This document shows positions 15,658-22,292 of a stretch of 36,863 nt of DNA, piece after piece. Under the pieces are notes generated by a model. The model searched no databases. It was not told where the DNA came from and was given only the letters and a program-made list of their open reading frames with translations. The position numbers were made by a program, and so were the translations under genes. Where the stretch lies: positions 1 to 36,863 of the forward strand of contig QAMW01000037.1 of NCBI GenBank assembly GCA_003150235.1, given 5' to 3'. Origin of the DNA: Bacteroidales bacterium. GTDB taxonomy: Bacteria > Bacteroidota > Bacteroidia > Bacteroidales > Muribaculaceae. Within the stretch, counting starts at the first letter, position 1; each line of letters starts with the position of its first letter.

Positions 15658-15983
15658 TACAGTTTGCCCGCGATTCTGCCATTAACACAAGGGTGAAGTT
15701 GTCGGCTTATCTTGCCGACCGGCTCGCCACTGATTACCGCACACTCGGGAGAGTGTTTTCCGAGCATGAGGGGCGCACGATAGAGCGATACCATATCGCC
15801 CAGAAAATTGAATATGTCAAGGAACTGCTTGCCTACGGCGAGATGACAGTGTCGGAGATTGCCGACATTACAGGCTATAGCAGTGCCGCGCATTTGTCAC
15901 GACAGTTTCATGCCGAGACAGGGATGACCCCGACGGAATATCGTGAGCGGACTCCCCGTCGTACCCCGCTTGACAAAGTGTGA
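15654..15983 (+). CDS. AraC-type helix-turn-helix half of the split regulator
   Basis: The frame begins with GTG at 15654, overlapping the previous stop (GTGA), and encodes 109 residues. The AraC double helix-turn-helix is complete: a first helix pair around RTIERYHIAQKIEYVKELL, then MTVSEIADITGYSSAAHLSRQF and the classic TGMTPTEYRE end. The peptide resumes exactly where the HMA half stops, so the pair equals one full-length regulator with a one-base slip. No slippery heptamer is visible. It lies 352 nt upstream of the Cu/Zn-type permease, its likely target. Confidence 0.7.
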   Translation: MIQFARDSAINTRVKLSAYLADRLATDYRTLGRVFSEHEGRTIERYHIAQKIEYVKELLAYGEMTVSEIADITGYSSAAHLSRQFHAETGMTPTEYRERTPRRTPLDKV

Positions 15984-16025
15984 CACAATACAGCTAAGGA
16001 TTTTGCCTGGAATGGGCAAGATAAA

Positions 16026-16205
16026 GTTAACCGCGGGTAGCCCCCAATGGGGCACCCGTGGAACGCAAGTCTTACCTCGTCATACAACCCTGAAACGGGT
16101 TGCATAAATGTGAACTAATCAAGCGGCTATGCAACCCGCTTCGGGGTTGAGCCAAGGAGAGCGGCGCTGAGCCACGGGTATGCTTCGGCATTACCCGCGG
16201 TTAAC
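16026..16205. repeat. 180-nt BIME/REP-like nested palindromic element
   Basis: The outer arms 16026-16039 and 16192-16205 are perfect 14-nt reverse complements (GTTAACCGCGGGTA). Inside them CACCCGTGG (16054-16062) faces CCACGGGTA, and a GCCCC/GGGGC hairpin sits at 16040-16053. Further in, a 22-nt arm CAACCC...GCATA faces its near-perfect reverse complement (19 of 22 matches). Nested arms with compensating differences point to a mobile extragenic palindrome. Similar dispersed elements occur in Bacteroidetes as far as I recall. No transposase is linked. Confidence 0.7.
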
Positions 16206-16323
16206 AAGATGAATCCCCTTCCGTGGATTTATGGCACTTGCGCTTAAGTTAGTGACAAAGCGTGACCACGCAAAATGCAACATTTTTGCAAAATTGTGTA
16301 ACGCGACCGGCTCTGTCGTGTTG

Positions 16324-16331
16324 TAATTTTG
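16324..16331 (+). promoter_or_regulatory. -7 box of the permease gene
   Basis: TAATTTTG matches TAnnTTTG and ends 4 nt before the ATG at 16336. No TTTG is found at the right distance upstream, so the promoter may need an activator such as the AraC half encoded upstream. Confidence 0.4.
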
Positions 16332-16335
16332 CACC

Positions 16336-17589
16336 ATGGAAATTTTACATACTTTACTCTATATGCTTAACGAGATGTCGCCCTACATCTTGCTTGGCTT
16401 TTTTATAGCGGGACTGCTTCACGCTTTTGTCCCGGCAAGGGTAATGAGCCGCCATCTTTCCGGCTCCGGATGGAAATCGGTGGTGAAAGCCGCCCTTTTC
16501 GGCATACCGCTGCCGCTGTGTTCATGCGGGGTGTTACCCACGGCTGTCGCCATGAAGCGCAATGGTGCGTCGAGTGCCGCGTCATCCTCATTCCTGATAG
16601 CCACGCCGCAGACAGGTGTCGATAGTATTGCCGCCACATATTCGCTGCTTGGACCGGCATTTGCCATAGTGCGCCCGGTCGCCGCACTCGTCACCGCTTT
16701 TGCCGGCGGATGCCTCGTCGGTCGTGCCGAGAAAGTAACCGGGGAAGAGGAGGCTTGCAGCCTCAACACTGCTACCGATGAGGAAGAGCCGTCGCTCTCC
16801 CTCATTGCGAAAATCAGGAAGGCGCTCTATTACGGATTTTTCCAGATGGTGCAGAGCATAGGCAAATGGCTCGTCATCGGACTTATCATCGCGGCACTGA
16901 TTACCGTGTGTGTCCCCTCCGATTTCTTTGTGTCGCTTGCCGACCGTCCTCTGCTTGCCATGATAGCCGTGGTGGCGGTCGCTGTGCCGATGTATGTGTG
17001 TGCCACCGGTTCCATACCTATCGCCCTGTCGCTGATGCTCAAAGGATTGTCGCCCGGTACTGCACTGGTATTGCTGATGGCGGGACCCGCCGCCAATTTC
17101 GCGTCAATCACCGTGATTTCGCGCACTATGGGCAGGCGCAGTGCCGCAGTCTACCTCGGCTCCATAGTGCTCGGGGCGATATGCTTCGGACTCGCCATCG
17201 ACTATCTCCTTCCGCGCGAGTGGTTTACCGCTCCGCTTGCAGCGGCTCACGGAGCGTGTCACGGCGCTCACGCAACCTTGTCGGTATTTGACACGGTATG
17301 CTCGGCGATACTTGTGACGCTGCTCGTGATTGCATTTGCCTCACAGATTTACAACCGATATAGAAACAAACATAAAAACATTACCGACATGACAGCAGAA
17401 TATCATATCAAGGGAATGAGCTGCGCACACTGCAAGGCTACAGTTGAGAAAAATCTTGCCCGCATCGAGGGCGTGACCTCAGTTACGGTCGACCTCCCTT
17501 CAGGGGTGGCACTCGTAGAGGGCAAGCATGACCGTGACGCCGTTATCCAGAAGATTCGCGAAATCGGCTTCGACCCGGTCGAGGCATGA
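16336..17589 (+). CDS. Cu/Zn-type efflux permease (SO_0444/DUF318 family) with C-terminal HMA domain
   Basis: The 417-residue protein has about eight membrane helices in the YraQ/DUF318 permease fold, with the family motif LPLCSCGVLPTAVAM near residue 57 and the repeat-half counterpart PAANFAS. Residues from about 350 on are a heavy-metal-associated domain with GMSCAHC and the usual EGV...V and GFDPVEA ends. The match is to the SO_0444 family of putative Cu/Zn efflux transporters, so it likely exports a soft metal with the HMA domain as a chaperone. A His/Ala-rich loop (AAAHGACHGAHA) precedes the last helix. It converges on the GH8 gene with a 13-nt gap. Confidence 0.85.
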   Translation: MEILHTLLYMLNEMSPYILLGFFIAGLLHAFVPARVMSRHLSGSGWKSVVKAALFGIPLPLCSCGVLPTAVAMKRNGASSAASSSFLIATPQTGVDSIAATYSLLGPAFAIVRPVAALVTAFAGGCLVGRAEKVTGEEEACSLNTATDEEEPSLSLIAKIRKALYYGFFQMVQSIGKWLVIGLIIAALITVCVPSDFFVSLADRPLLAMIAVVAVAVPMYVCATGSIPIALSLMLKGLSPGTALVLLMAGPAANFASITVISRTMGRRSAAVYLGSIVLGAICFGLAIDYLLPREWFTAPLAAAHGACHGAHATLSVFDTVCSAILVTLLVIAFASQIYNRYRNKHKNITDMTAEYHIKGMSCAHCKATVEKNLARIEGVTSVTVDLPSGVALVEGKHDRDAVIQKIREIGFDPVEA

Positions 17590-17602
17590 ACGGCACCGGC
17601 GG

Positions 17603-18814
17603 TCAGAAATCAAGGGTGAAATTACCCGACAGATGCAGCATTGACAGGAAATATACCATACCTTCGTAGTAGCGGTATTTTCCGGTGGGAGGCTCGGCAT
17701 CCCAGCATCGCTGAATAAATTCGGTGGCGATGGCGCGGCGGTCAGGATTGTCTGACTTTGCAAGTGCTATCGCCCCGACTGCGTTTGAGCCTTCCATCCC
17801 GCGCGAGTATGACCCGAAAGCATTTTTGCCGTCGACTGAGAAGTGACCGTGGGTAAACCCGTCACGCTTGAAAAAGCGGAGCATACGGTCCATCACCTCG
17901 CTCTGGCGCGTGGTGTCCTTGCCGGTGAGGTAATAGTCCATACCGATGTTCATTGCGCATCGGATGGCATCGTACATGTAGACCGAAGTGTCGTATCCGG
18001 CGTGAGGCCAGCGGTAGGGGGTGCCGTCGTAGTTGCTGTAATCGGGGTGCAGCCCTGTCTCCGGATGTGCGCTTGCGATAAGGTGGTCGCGCGCCGCCGT
18101 CGCTGCCTTGCTCCAGAAGTCGCGGTCGGTGGCGGCAGTCGCCGCCCAGTAGTCGAGAAATGCCGGAAGCTGGTAGGAGGGGTCGCTGAAGCCGTGACCC
18201 GCATCGTCGGGCACGAAAGTGATCAGCTGCCTGTCGCGGTCAAAAAGGTCGTAGACACCGGTGACATTGCCGGTCTTCGACATTATTTTGCGGAGTATCG
18301 TGTTTGCCTCGTCGATATATGAAGGCTCGTTCCACCGTTTTCCGGCGAGGAAAAGCGCGGTGACGTAATACATCTCTCCGTCAGAGGCATTGCTGCCGCC
18401 GATTTTATGTCCGTCGGTGCCGCATTGCCAGCAGAAATAGCCGTCCCACGGGGTATCGTCGCCGTATGCCATGTGGGTCTTGCTCCATATCCACAGGCGG
18501 TCAAACTCATCGCGCTTGTCGAGCTGGACGCTTATCATCATGCCGTAGGACATCCCTTCGGTACGCACATCGCTGCTGCCGGTGTCCATGATGAATCCCT
18601 TGTCGTCGCCGGCAAGATAGTAGACACTTTTCTGTCCGTCGGCATCATATACCGACAGGTCACCCGGCGTAAAGAAATGATTCCAGACGCTTTCGATTTT
18701 TTCCTTTGTCTCTTCCTCTGTCTTTCCAAGAACTGTGTGAAACAGGTTTTCGGCACCGCACGATACGGCGGTCATTGCCGCACACAGCAAAATTGTACTT
18801 TTAAGCTTTCTCAT
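17603..18814 (-). CDS. GH8 family glycoside hydrolase, lipoprotein
   Basis: The 403-residue protein has a lipoprotein signal (TAVSC, Cys19) and an (alpha/alpha)6-barrel GH8 domain. VRTEGMSYGMMI holds the probable catalytic acid Glu86. TPWDGYFCWQC, SNASDGEMYY, WPHAGYDTSVYMYDA and the late MEGSNAVGAIAL follow. The sequence is closest in style to the reducing-end xylose-releasing exo-oligoxylanases of GH8, but chitosanase or endoglucanase activity cannot be excluded. It follows the plug gene by 17 nt and is probably in one operon with it. No SusD or xylan locus is adjacent. Confidence 0.85.
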   Translation of the reverse strand: MRKLKSTILLCAAMTAVSCGAENLFHTVLGKTEEETKEKIESVWNHFFTPGDLSVYDADGQKSVYYLAGDDKGFIMDTGSSDVRTEGMSYGMMISVQLDKRDEFDRLWIWSKTHMAYGDDTPWDGYFCWQCGTDGHKIGGSNASDGEMYYVTALFLAGKRWNEPSYIDEANTILRKIMSKTGNVTGVYDLFDRDRQLITFVPDDAGHGFSDPSYQLPAFLDYWAATAATDRDFWSKAATAARDHLIASAHPETGLHPDYSNYDGTPYRWPHAGYDTSVYMYDAIRCAMNIGMDYYLTGKDTTRQSEVMDRMLRFFKRDGFTHGHFSVDGKNAFGSYSRGMEGSNAVGAIALAKSDNPDRRAIATEFIQRCWDAEPPTGKYRYYEGMVYFLSMLHLSGNFTLDF

Positions 18815-18831
18815 TTATGATATTGTAGTGT

Positions 18832-19521
18832 TTATGGTTTCCCGCGTTTGGTGGTGACGATAATTGCACCGTTGGCGCCGCGCGAGCCGTAGATAGGAGC
18901 GTCTTTCAGCACTTCCACGCGCTCGACATCGTGGATGTTGACACCTTCGAGTGTACTCACCGGCAGTTCGTCGACGATGTACAGCGGCTCGTTGGATGAA
19001 TTTATACTGTGGACTCCGCGTATCGTGACACTGTTGTCGCCACCGCCGGGACGACCGCTGCCGCTTACATTAAGTCCCGGTACAAGTCCGCGGAGCGCGC
19101 TCAATATGTCGGATTGCCCTGTGGCGCGCAGTCGCGCACCGGATATGCCGGAGCTTGCCGTGATGCGTTCGCGTCGGCTTACATAGCCGTAACCGAGGTC
19201 CATTATCTCCGGCTCTTCATTGACCGACTTTATGCCGGTCTCGATGACTGTGATTTTAATTGATTTTCTTCCGTCAACTGCTATGCGGAAGACATTTTTC
19301 TTTATTTTAACATTGAGGGTGTCGCCGGGATTGACCTCGCTGAGTCCGAAGCGTCCGCGTTTGTCGGTCGATGCGTAGCTGCCTTCATCGGTAATCCAGA
19401 TTTTAGCCTTGTTGACAGGGTTGCCCTGTCCGTCGACTATAAGCCCGTTAAACGGAATCTCTTCACACCACGCCATTGCCGCGCATAGGGTGAGCATCAC
19501 TAAGCTGACTATGTATTTCAT
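18832..19521 (-). CDS. Barrel-less TonB plug protein (SusC N-terminal part only)
   Basis: The 229 residues comprise a signal peptide, a CarboxypepD_reg-like beta domain (about 22-95) and a complete TonB-dependent receptor plug: ALRGLVPGLNVSGSGRPGGG, VTIRGVHSINSSNEPLYIVD, and VERVEVLKDAPIYGSRGANG. It stops at VTTKRGKP, where a SusC protein would continue into the 22-strand barrel of some 700 residues. The stop is followed by the GH8 gene and no barrel remnant exists downstream. It may be a decayed SusC or an independent plug-only protein, a type I recall in other Bacteroidales. The gene is intact with its own start. Confidence 0.85.
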   Translation of the reverse strand: MKYIVSLVMLTLCAAMAWCEEIPFNGLIVDGQGNPVNKAKIWITDEGSYASTDKRGRFGLSEVNPGDTLNVKIKKNVFRIAVDGRKSIKITVIETGIKSVNEEPEIMDLGYGYVSRRERITASSGISGARLRATGQSDILSALRGLVPGLNVSGSGRPGGGDNSVTIRGVHSINSSNEPLYIVDELPVSTLEGVNIHDVERVEVLKDAPIYGSRGANGAIIVTTKRGKP

Positions 19522-19537
19522 GATAAACGAGTTTTTG

Positions 19538-19545
19538 CAAAGATA
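19538..19545 (-). promoter_or_regulatory. -7 box of the plug-GH8 operon
   Basis: TATCTTTG on the minus strand lies 16 nt before the start codon. The place where a -33 TTTG should be is occupied by the 39-nt palindrome at 19551-19589. Confidence 0.4.
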
Positions 19546-19550
19546 AGGAT

Positions 19551-19589
19551 TTTTTATTTAAGCTCCGCATTGCGGAGCTTAAATAAAAA
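19551..19589. repeat. Perfect 19-bp inverted repeat
   Basis: Bases 19551-19569 and 19571-19589 are exact reverse complements around one central base, with a GC-rich tip and AT-rich base. It lies between the recombinase and plug genes and could stop transcripts from the recombinase, although the 3' tail (TTAAATAAAAA) is not a proper T tract in either direction. A second perfect 7-bp palindrome follows at 19598-19616. Confidence 0.65.
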
Positions 19590-19616
19590 GGTTATTGTTC
19601 AAGCTTGCAGCTTGAA

Positions 19617-19685
19617 GGTTATGAGGTTAGAAGGTTATCCACCCCTATACCCCATAACCTTATAACCTCATAACCTTCTAACCTT
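19617..19685. repeat. Fold-back pair of 8-nt tandem repeats
   Basis: Three GGTTATGA-like units (19617-19640) face four ATAACCTT-like units (19654-19685) in reverse-complement orientation, so the region can fold back on itself. Unit differences are one or two bases. It is non-coding. Confidence 0.65.
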
Positions 19686-19717
19686 TTTCCGCAGGAAAAT
19701 ATCTAACCTGCTAACCC

Positions 19718-19747
19718 TTCATCATCGGCAAGTACGCCGATGATGAA
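19718..19747. repeat. Perfect 12-bp hairpin at the recombinase 3' end
   Basis: TTCATCATCGGC (19718-19729) and GCCGATGATGAA (19736-19747) pair perfectly across a 6-nt loop. The hairpin begins 3 nt after the recombinase stop on the minus strand. There is no T tract. It may end the transcript or be a recombination half-site pair. Confidence 0.6.
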
Positions 19748-19750
19748 ATT

Positions 19751-20983
19751 TCACAGTGATGCGAGAATGATGGAGTTGGCGCGGTCGACGAGCGAAGTGT
19801 CGAGGGACGCGAGATATATCCTGGTGGTAGTTTCGGAATCGTGACCCATCCCCTCGCTGATTATGCCTACTGGGATACCTTTCGCTTTTGCCGCCGATGC
19901 CCAACTATGGCGCGCGACATAGAGAGTGAGTGGAATTTGTATGTCGGTCATGTCTGCGATTTTTTTCAGGTTGTGGTTTATGTTGTAGCTTGCGTTGCGG
20001 TAGGCATATCGCTCGTTGTTGCCGGGTGTCTTGATTATTGGCAGCAGATAGATGCCTGCATTTCGCGGATATTTGTCGAGAATATGTTGCATTTCCTTGG
20101 TCCATTTGATAGTGAGCTGCTGTCCTGTCTTGCGGCGCCGATAAGTGACATAGCCGTTTTTCAGGTCGGTCTTGCGCAGAAACGCCATGTCGATAAAGCT
20201 CATGCCGCGTAGAAAGAAACTGAGCAGAAACATGTCGCGGGCATAGTCGAGCTGTGGCTGCACGGTGAGGTCAAGAGCCTTGATGCGCTTGATTGTCTTT
20301 ATGGGGAGTGCGCGTTTGACGGTTTTGTCGACACCGGTGTAGACGTGACGGAACGGATTGCGGTTTTCGATGATTTCATATTCTACGGCGCGGTTGTAGA
20401 CGGCACGTAGTATGCGGGTATAAAACGAGATGGTGTTAAGCGCCACTCCGCGCAGACGCAGCCATGCCTCGTAGGCTTCCATCAGGTCGGGAGTGATAGA
20501 GTCGAGCATGATGTCGGCATCAAGTTGGCAGCGTGTGTCTACCGGACCGTTCTCAAGAAATTTCCTGAAACTGTTTAGCGCCGATTTGTAGGTCTCGGCG
20601 GTGCGTATCTTGCCGTTCTGCCGGAGTCGGGCGATGATGCTGTCCATGAAGTTGGTGAGGGTGTACTCCTTGATGTAATTGTTGAACTCGTCGATGATGT
20701 CGTCGACTGAATAAGAGATGCCGTTTGTCGCCATGCGCCTGTCAATTTTGTTGAATCGTTCGAGGTCGCGGGTCAGCTGCCGGCGTATGGCGGCGATTAT
20801 GTTTTTGCGTTCGCTCTCCTTACTGCATGTCACCGTGGCGCGTGATTCGTTCCATTCCTCGGGCAATATTTTGTAGGGTGATAATAGTTGGCGCACTTTG
20901 CGTTCGTGGATAATCTGATAATAGATTGTGCCTTCGTGACCGGCGACAGTCGACGGGCGGAATTTTACTTTGATAGAAGCCAT
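19751..20983 (-). CDS. Tyrosine-type site-specific recombinase
   Basis: The 410-residue protein has a Bacteroidetes-type N-terminal arm domain, an SAM-like core-binding domain (about 100-200) and a catalytic domain with the first Arg in SFFLRGMSFIDM, the second in LYVARHSWAS, GMGHDSETTT and the nucleophile Tyr in IYLASLD. The histidine of the usual HxxR box is Tyr (YVAR), which I recall as normal for this family of Bacteroides integrases and invertases. It may serve a degraded mobile element or invert a nearby DNA segment. It is divergent from the ORF6N gene and surrounded by inverted repeats. Confidence 0.9.
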   Translation of the reverse strand: MASIKVKFRPSTVAGHEGTIYYQIIHERKVRQLLSPYKILPEEWNESRATVTCSKESERKNIIAAIRRQLTRDLERFNKIDRRMATNGISYSVDDIIDEFNNYIKEYTLTNFMDSIIARLRQNGKIRTAETYKSALNSFRKFLENGPVDTRCQLDADIMLDSITPDLMEAYEAWLRLRGVALNTISFYTRILRAVYNRAVEYEIIENRNPFRHVYTGVDKTVKRALPIKTIKRIKALDLTVQPQLDYARDMFLLSFFLRGMSFIDMAFLRKTDLKNGYVTYRRRKTGQQLTIKWTKEMQHILDKYPRNAGIYLLPIIKTPGNNERYAYRNASYNINHNLKKIADMTDIQIPLTLYVARHSWASAAKAKGIPVGIISEGMGHDSETTTRIYLASLDTSLVDRANSIILASL

Positions 20984-21001
20984 CTGAATTGAATTTAGGT
21001 G

Positions 21002-21019
21002 TCAAAATTGAAATTTTGA
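21002..21019. promoter_or_regulatory. 8-bp dyad in the recombinase upstream region
   Basis: TCAAAATT (21002-21009) and AATTTTGA (21012-21019) form a perfect dyad with a 2-nt centre, 19 nt before the recombinase start. It could be an operator or lie in the leader. Promoter boxes here are poor. Confidence 0.35.
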
Positions 21020-21078
21020 TAAGATTGATAGTAAATGCGTGATAAATTTATTAACTTTATTGCCTATCCATTGCCGTT

Positions 21079-21998
21079 ATGAATGAAAATGACGATTACT
21101 GCCGGTTGACCCCGGTATCTGACACAGAGCCGCTCTCCCTGCCGATTGAACCGCTGATTTATCAAGTGCGCGGATATCAAGTGATGCTTGACAGCGACCT
21201 GGCACGGCTTTATGGCGTTGACACAAGACGTCTGAATGAGCAAGTTAAGCGTAATTTGGAGCGTTTTCCGGAGGATTTTATGTTTCAACTTTCCAAAGAA
21301 GAAGTGCAAAACTTGATGTCGCAATTTGCGACATCAAGTTGGGGAGGGACGCGCAAACAGCCTTATGCATTCACCGAAAACGGGGTGGCGATGCTCAGTA
21401 GTGTGCTTCGTTCAAAGACCGCGATTGAGGTTAATATAAGGATAATGAGGGCATTCAGCGCCATGCGTGGATTTATGATGAGCAATGCCCGCGTGTTTCA
21501 ACGGCTGGAGACGCTTGAACATCATCATCTCCTCTTGCAGCAGCATCAGAGCGACACAGATAAAAAGATTGAGGAAGTGCTGAATCGTCTCGACAGCGGC
21601 GATTCGCGACCGGTAGAGGGATTTTTCTTTGAAGGACAGATATTTGATGCTTACGCTCTTATCTCTGATTTAATCAGGATGGCGCGTATACGTATCGTCT
21701 TGATTGACAATTATGTCGATGACCGGTACTGAAAGTTCTGACCAAGCGCGCAGAAGGAGTGTCTGCAACAATTTATACCGACCCGCGTCATTCTCAAATC
21801 AGCAATGATTTACGCCGCCATAACGCCCAATATCCCCGAATAGATGTAAAGCATTGCTCCAATGTGCACGACCGCTTCCTTATCATAGATGACGCGGTAT
21901 ATCTCATGGGCGGCTCGATAAAAGATCTCGGAAAGAAAATTGTGGCGTTCAGCCGCCTGCATCAAAATCCGGGTGAGATTCTTGTGCGACTGCGGTAA
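21079..21998 (+). pseudogene. ORF6N-domain protein, frameshifted
   Basis: The first frame (21079-21732) encodes an ORF6N domain, a DNA-binding domain shared with phage antirepressors: IYQVRGYQVMLDSDLARLYGV, NEQVKRNLERFPEDFMF, YAFTENGVAML. A coiled segment follows, then IVLIDNYVDDRY and a stop. The family's C-terminal domain continues in another frame to 21998 (VLTKRAEGVSATIY, CSNVHDRFLIIDD, SIKDLGKKIVAFSRL). Adding one G to the CCGG at 21723-21726 restores DDRVLKVLTK and one frame of about 306 codons. It is a one-base deletion, either real decay or a read error. Such genes travel with integrases and mobile elements. Confidence 0.85.
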
Positions 21999-22056
21999 AA
22001 GGGGATGGTGAAATGTTAAAATTGACGGTATTTTTTATATTTTAGTAAAAATATCA

Positions 22057-22064
22057 TACTTTTG
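22057..22064 (+). promoter_or_regulatory. Probable promoter of the fimbrillin-M64 operon
   Basis: TACTTTTG matches TAnnTTTG. At the right spacing upstream there is TTTT (22033-22036) rather than TTTG. The predicted start near 22068-22071 gives a leader of about 220 nt, long for this organism. Confidence 0.5.
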
Positions 22065-22082
22065 CCAAAACACTAATTCATT

Positions 22083-22181
22083 ATGTCACATCTTCTTGCT
22101 ATACCTGTATTATACGGCACTCACTGTCGCGTGGGTGTAACTTGCTTATATACAGGCAGTAAAAGATGTGGGGGGGGGTAA
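22083..22181 (+). CDS. Possible 32-codon leader peptide ending in the G9 tract
   Basis: An ATG about 15 nt after the predicted transcript start opens a frame that begins MSHLLAIPVLYG and ends CGGG-stop, where the last three glycine codons are the nine-G run (22170-22178). Its coding status is unproven. The coincidence of frame, run and stop is notable: a change of one G would alter the stop position, and ten Gs would extend the frame to 22378, past the next gene's start. Confidence 0.3.
   Translation: MSHLLAIPVLYGTHCRVGVTCLYTGSKRCGGG
22087..22170 (+). repeat. Imperfect long inverted repeat in the operon leader
   Basis: CACATCTT (22087-22094) pairs with AAGATGTG (22163-22170), and CCTGTAT (22104-22110) with ATACAGG (22149-22155). 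About 30-nt arms flank a centre of similar size. The 3' arm ends at the first G of the G9 tract. It could form a leader RNA hairpin. Confidence 0.5.
22170..22178. repeat. Homopolymer of nine G
   Basis: Nine consecutive G residues lie in the leader, 114 nt before the first operon gene. Runs of this length are prone to slipped-strand mispairing. Elsewhere in the window I see no G or C run as long. Confidence 0.85.
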
Positions 22182-22292
22182 AATATCCCTATAATAAAAA
22201 ACATGATTATAAGGACGTGACAGTTGCCGGCGAATTGCCGGTGACCGGTCTTTGTCGTGTCAGAGGAAAAATCACATATCATAATTTCAGCA

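Larger units (their letters stand above)
15984..16335. other. 352-nt intergenic region with palindromic element and permease promoter
   Basis: It contains the BIME-like element (16026-16205), a small AATCC/GGATT stem after it, two GCAAAAT direct repeats 18 nt apart (16270-16276 and 16288-16294) and a -7 box. The direct repeats are a possible AraC-type binding site. No gene is visible. Confidence 0.6.
21999..22292. other. Operon leader region with G9 tract
   Basis: This 294-nt stretch holds the promoter, an imperfect long hairpin (about 22087-22170), a 32-codon upstream ORF and the nine-G run, then an unstructured AT-rich part up to the ATG at 22293. It is the only control region visible for a 13-kb operon. 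Confidence 0.6.

Noticed and set aside
19751..20983. Shufflon or invertible-gene cassette around the recombinase
   Set aside because: No silent gene copies or long matching inverted repeats flank a coding segment; only short palindromes are present.
22257..22292. Earlier start for the first large lipoprotein
   Set aside because: The extra 12 residues would precede a perfect lipoprotein signal; MKINYL at 22293 is the natural start.
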